Program-made: the position numbers and the translations under genes | Origin: Candidatus Cloacimonadota bacterium | GTDB taxonomy: Bacteria; Cloacimonadota; Cloacimonadia; JGIOTU-2 | Reading direction: 5' to 3' | DNA: 6,689 nt | Assembly: GCA_021160355.1 (NCBI GenBank) | Contig: JAGHCS010000134.1 | Coordinates: 1 to 6,689, forward strand | Part shown: positions 5,940 to 6,689 of the stretch, piece by piece | How positions within the stretch are numbered: position 1 is the stretch's first letter | Layout: the number at the start of each line of letters is the position of its first letter | Notes under the pieces: model-generated | What the model was told of the DNA's origin: nothing | Seen by the model: only the letters and a program-made list of their open reading frames with translations | Databases searched by the model: none

Positions 5940-6689
5940 ATGGTCTTTATAAGAAGAATTATTGTATTCTGTTCAACATTCCTCATTCTGTTTTCATTAT
6001 CGCAACTCGCGGCAAACGAACAAGCTTTTAAAAAAACTTTTATAGACAAAGATGGCAATTGGGTAGACCGGATCATTATTCCCGGAAGCCCGCCACCGGA
6101 ACATCTTTTACCCATCGCAGAATTTCCAGATCCAGAAACAAACAGGAATGTAGTTGTTCTGGAAGATGTCCCTGCGTTTGATTGGTGCTATGGATGTTTT
6201 CCAACATCAGCAGCTATGATCGCAGGGTATTATGACAGAACAGGATATGCAAATGCCTATGCAGGACCAACCAATAACGGTTTCATGCCGATGGATAATA
6301 ATAGTTGGGGACAAACTTGGTGGGTTAATATGTGGGTTGATGAATGTCCATTAAGTGTAACTCACTTGGGAATCGATGGCAGAGTAATACGAGGGCATGT
6401 AGATGATTATTGGATTCAATATCTAAATCCCGGACCAGATCCTTGGATCGTGAATGGTTGGGTGGAGCACACACAAGGCGAATGTGCCGGTGATTATATG
6501 GGAACGAGTAAATCCAATTTAGGAAATCTTGATGGATCAACTTCAATATTTTATAATACTGATGGATCTCCGTTATATGATTACAATGCCTGCGAACCAG
6601 GACAAAGGGATGGATGTCATGGATTTAAACTATTTTTTGAATCAAGAAATTATGATGTATCTCTGAATTATAGTCAGTATATTTACGGC
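5940..6689 (+). CDS. Secreted C39-like (papain-fold) cysteine peptidase candidate, 3'-truncated
   Basis: The frame runs from ATG 5940, with GGAG at 5931-5934 five bases upstream, to the window edge without a stop, giving 250 visible residues. A signal peptide is clear: RR at 5-6, a hydrophobic stretch at 7-20, and likely cleavage near Ala24/Ala25. A short pro-like segment leads to DVPAFDWCYGCFPTSAAM (76-93) and GYYDRTGYANAY (96-107). The GC-x-(P/A)-T-(S/A)-AAM helix followed by GYYD is the nucleophile region of C39-like bacterial peptidases, with Cys86 as the probable nucleophile. Candidate catalytic histidines are His153 (RGHVDDYW), His177 (VEHTQGE) and His227 (CHGF). I cannot assign one without an alignment. 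Cysteines at 83, 136, 182, 218 and 226 may form disulfides, fitting an extracytoplasmic location. The C-terminus, where a T9SS sorting tail might lie, is outside the window. Activity is inferred, and an inactive family member is possible. Confidence 0.7.
   Translation, partial: MVFIRRIIVFCSTFLILFSLSQLAANEQAFKKTFIDKDGNWVDRIIIPGSPPPEHLLPIAEFPDPETNRNVVVLEDVPAFDWCYGCFPTSAAMIAGYYDRTGYANAYAGPTNNGFMPMDNNSWGQTWWVNMWVDECPLSVTHLGIDGRVIRGHVDDYWIQYLNPGPDPWIVNGWVEHTQGECAGDYMGTSKSNLGNLDGSTSIFYNTDGSPLYDYNACEPGQRDGCHGFKLFFESRNYDVSLNYSQYIYG

Overview
All the genes in this window lie on the + strand. The DNA is AT-rich, with GGAGG-type ribosome binding sites. The taxonomic pointers are a calcium-loop beta-propeller protein ending in a Por/type IX secretion (T9SS) type A sorting domain (YPNPF, IYNLKGE, SGIYLY and a terminal basic residue), a secreted C39-like protein next to it, and archaeal-looking hydrogenase maturation genes. 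Together they suggest an anaerobic, low-GC member of the FCB group, with Candidatus Cloacimonadota (WWE1) as my best guess. No rRNA or other marker gene is present, so this is an inference.

Layout. (1) Bases 1-638 are the C-terminal part of an alkaline-phosphatase-superfamily, type I phosphodiesterase/nucleotide pyrophosphatase-like enzyme, cut by the left edge. (2) 674-1228 is a small two-helix membrane protein with a LiaF-like beta-repeat tail. (3) 1392-2813 is a complete type I glutamine synthetase (glnA). Its metal and catalytic residues are intact, but the ATP-site signature is divergent. (4) 2873-3286 is hypA, a nickel metallochaperone of the Thermococcus type. (5) 3287-3457 is an intergenic stretch holding an approximately 135-bp element with terminal inverted repeats of about 9-bp period. 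(6) 3458-4183 is a MinD/Mrp-family ATPase matching the archaeal HypB_AT subgroup, the known partner of Thermococcus HypA. (7) 4253-5812 is a secreted, seven-bladed VCBS/FG-GAP-type propeller with a T9SS sorting tail. (8) 5940-6689 is the first 250 codons of a secreted C39-like cysteine peptidase candidate, cut by the right edge.

Functional reading. HypA and the MinD-type ATPase form a credible two-gene nickel-delivery module for [NiFe]-hydrogenase (or another nickel enzyme). Neither a hydrogenase structural gene nor hypC/D/E/F is visible here. The glnA gene handles ammonia assimilation. The last two genes make exported proteins, and only the first shows the sorting tail within the window. The observation most worth following up is the archaeal-type HypA/HypB_AT pair in an otherwise bacterial context, split by a repeat element. 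No RNA gene, CRISPR array, transposase or convincing intrinsic terminator was found, and no gene-free stretch exceeds 300 bases.
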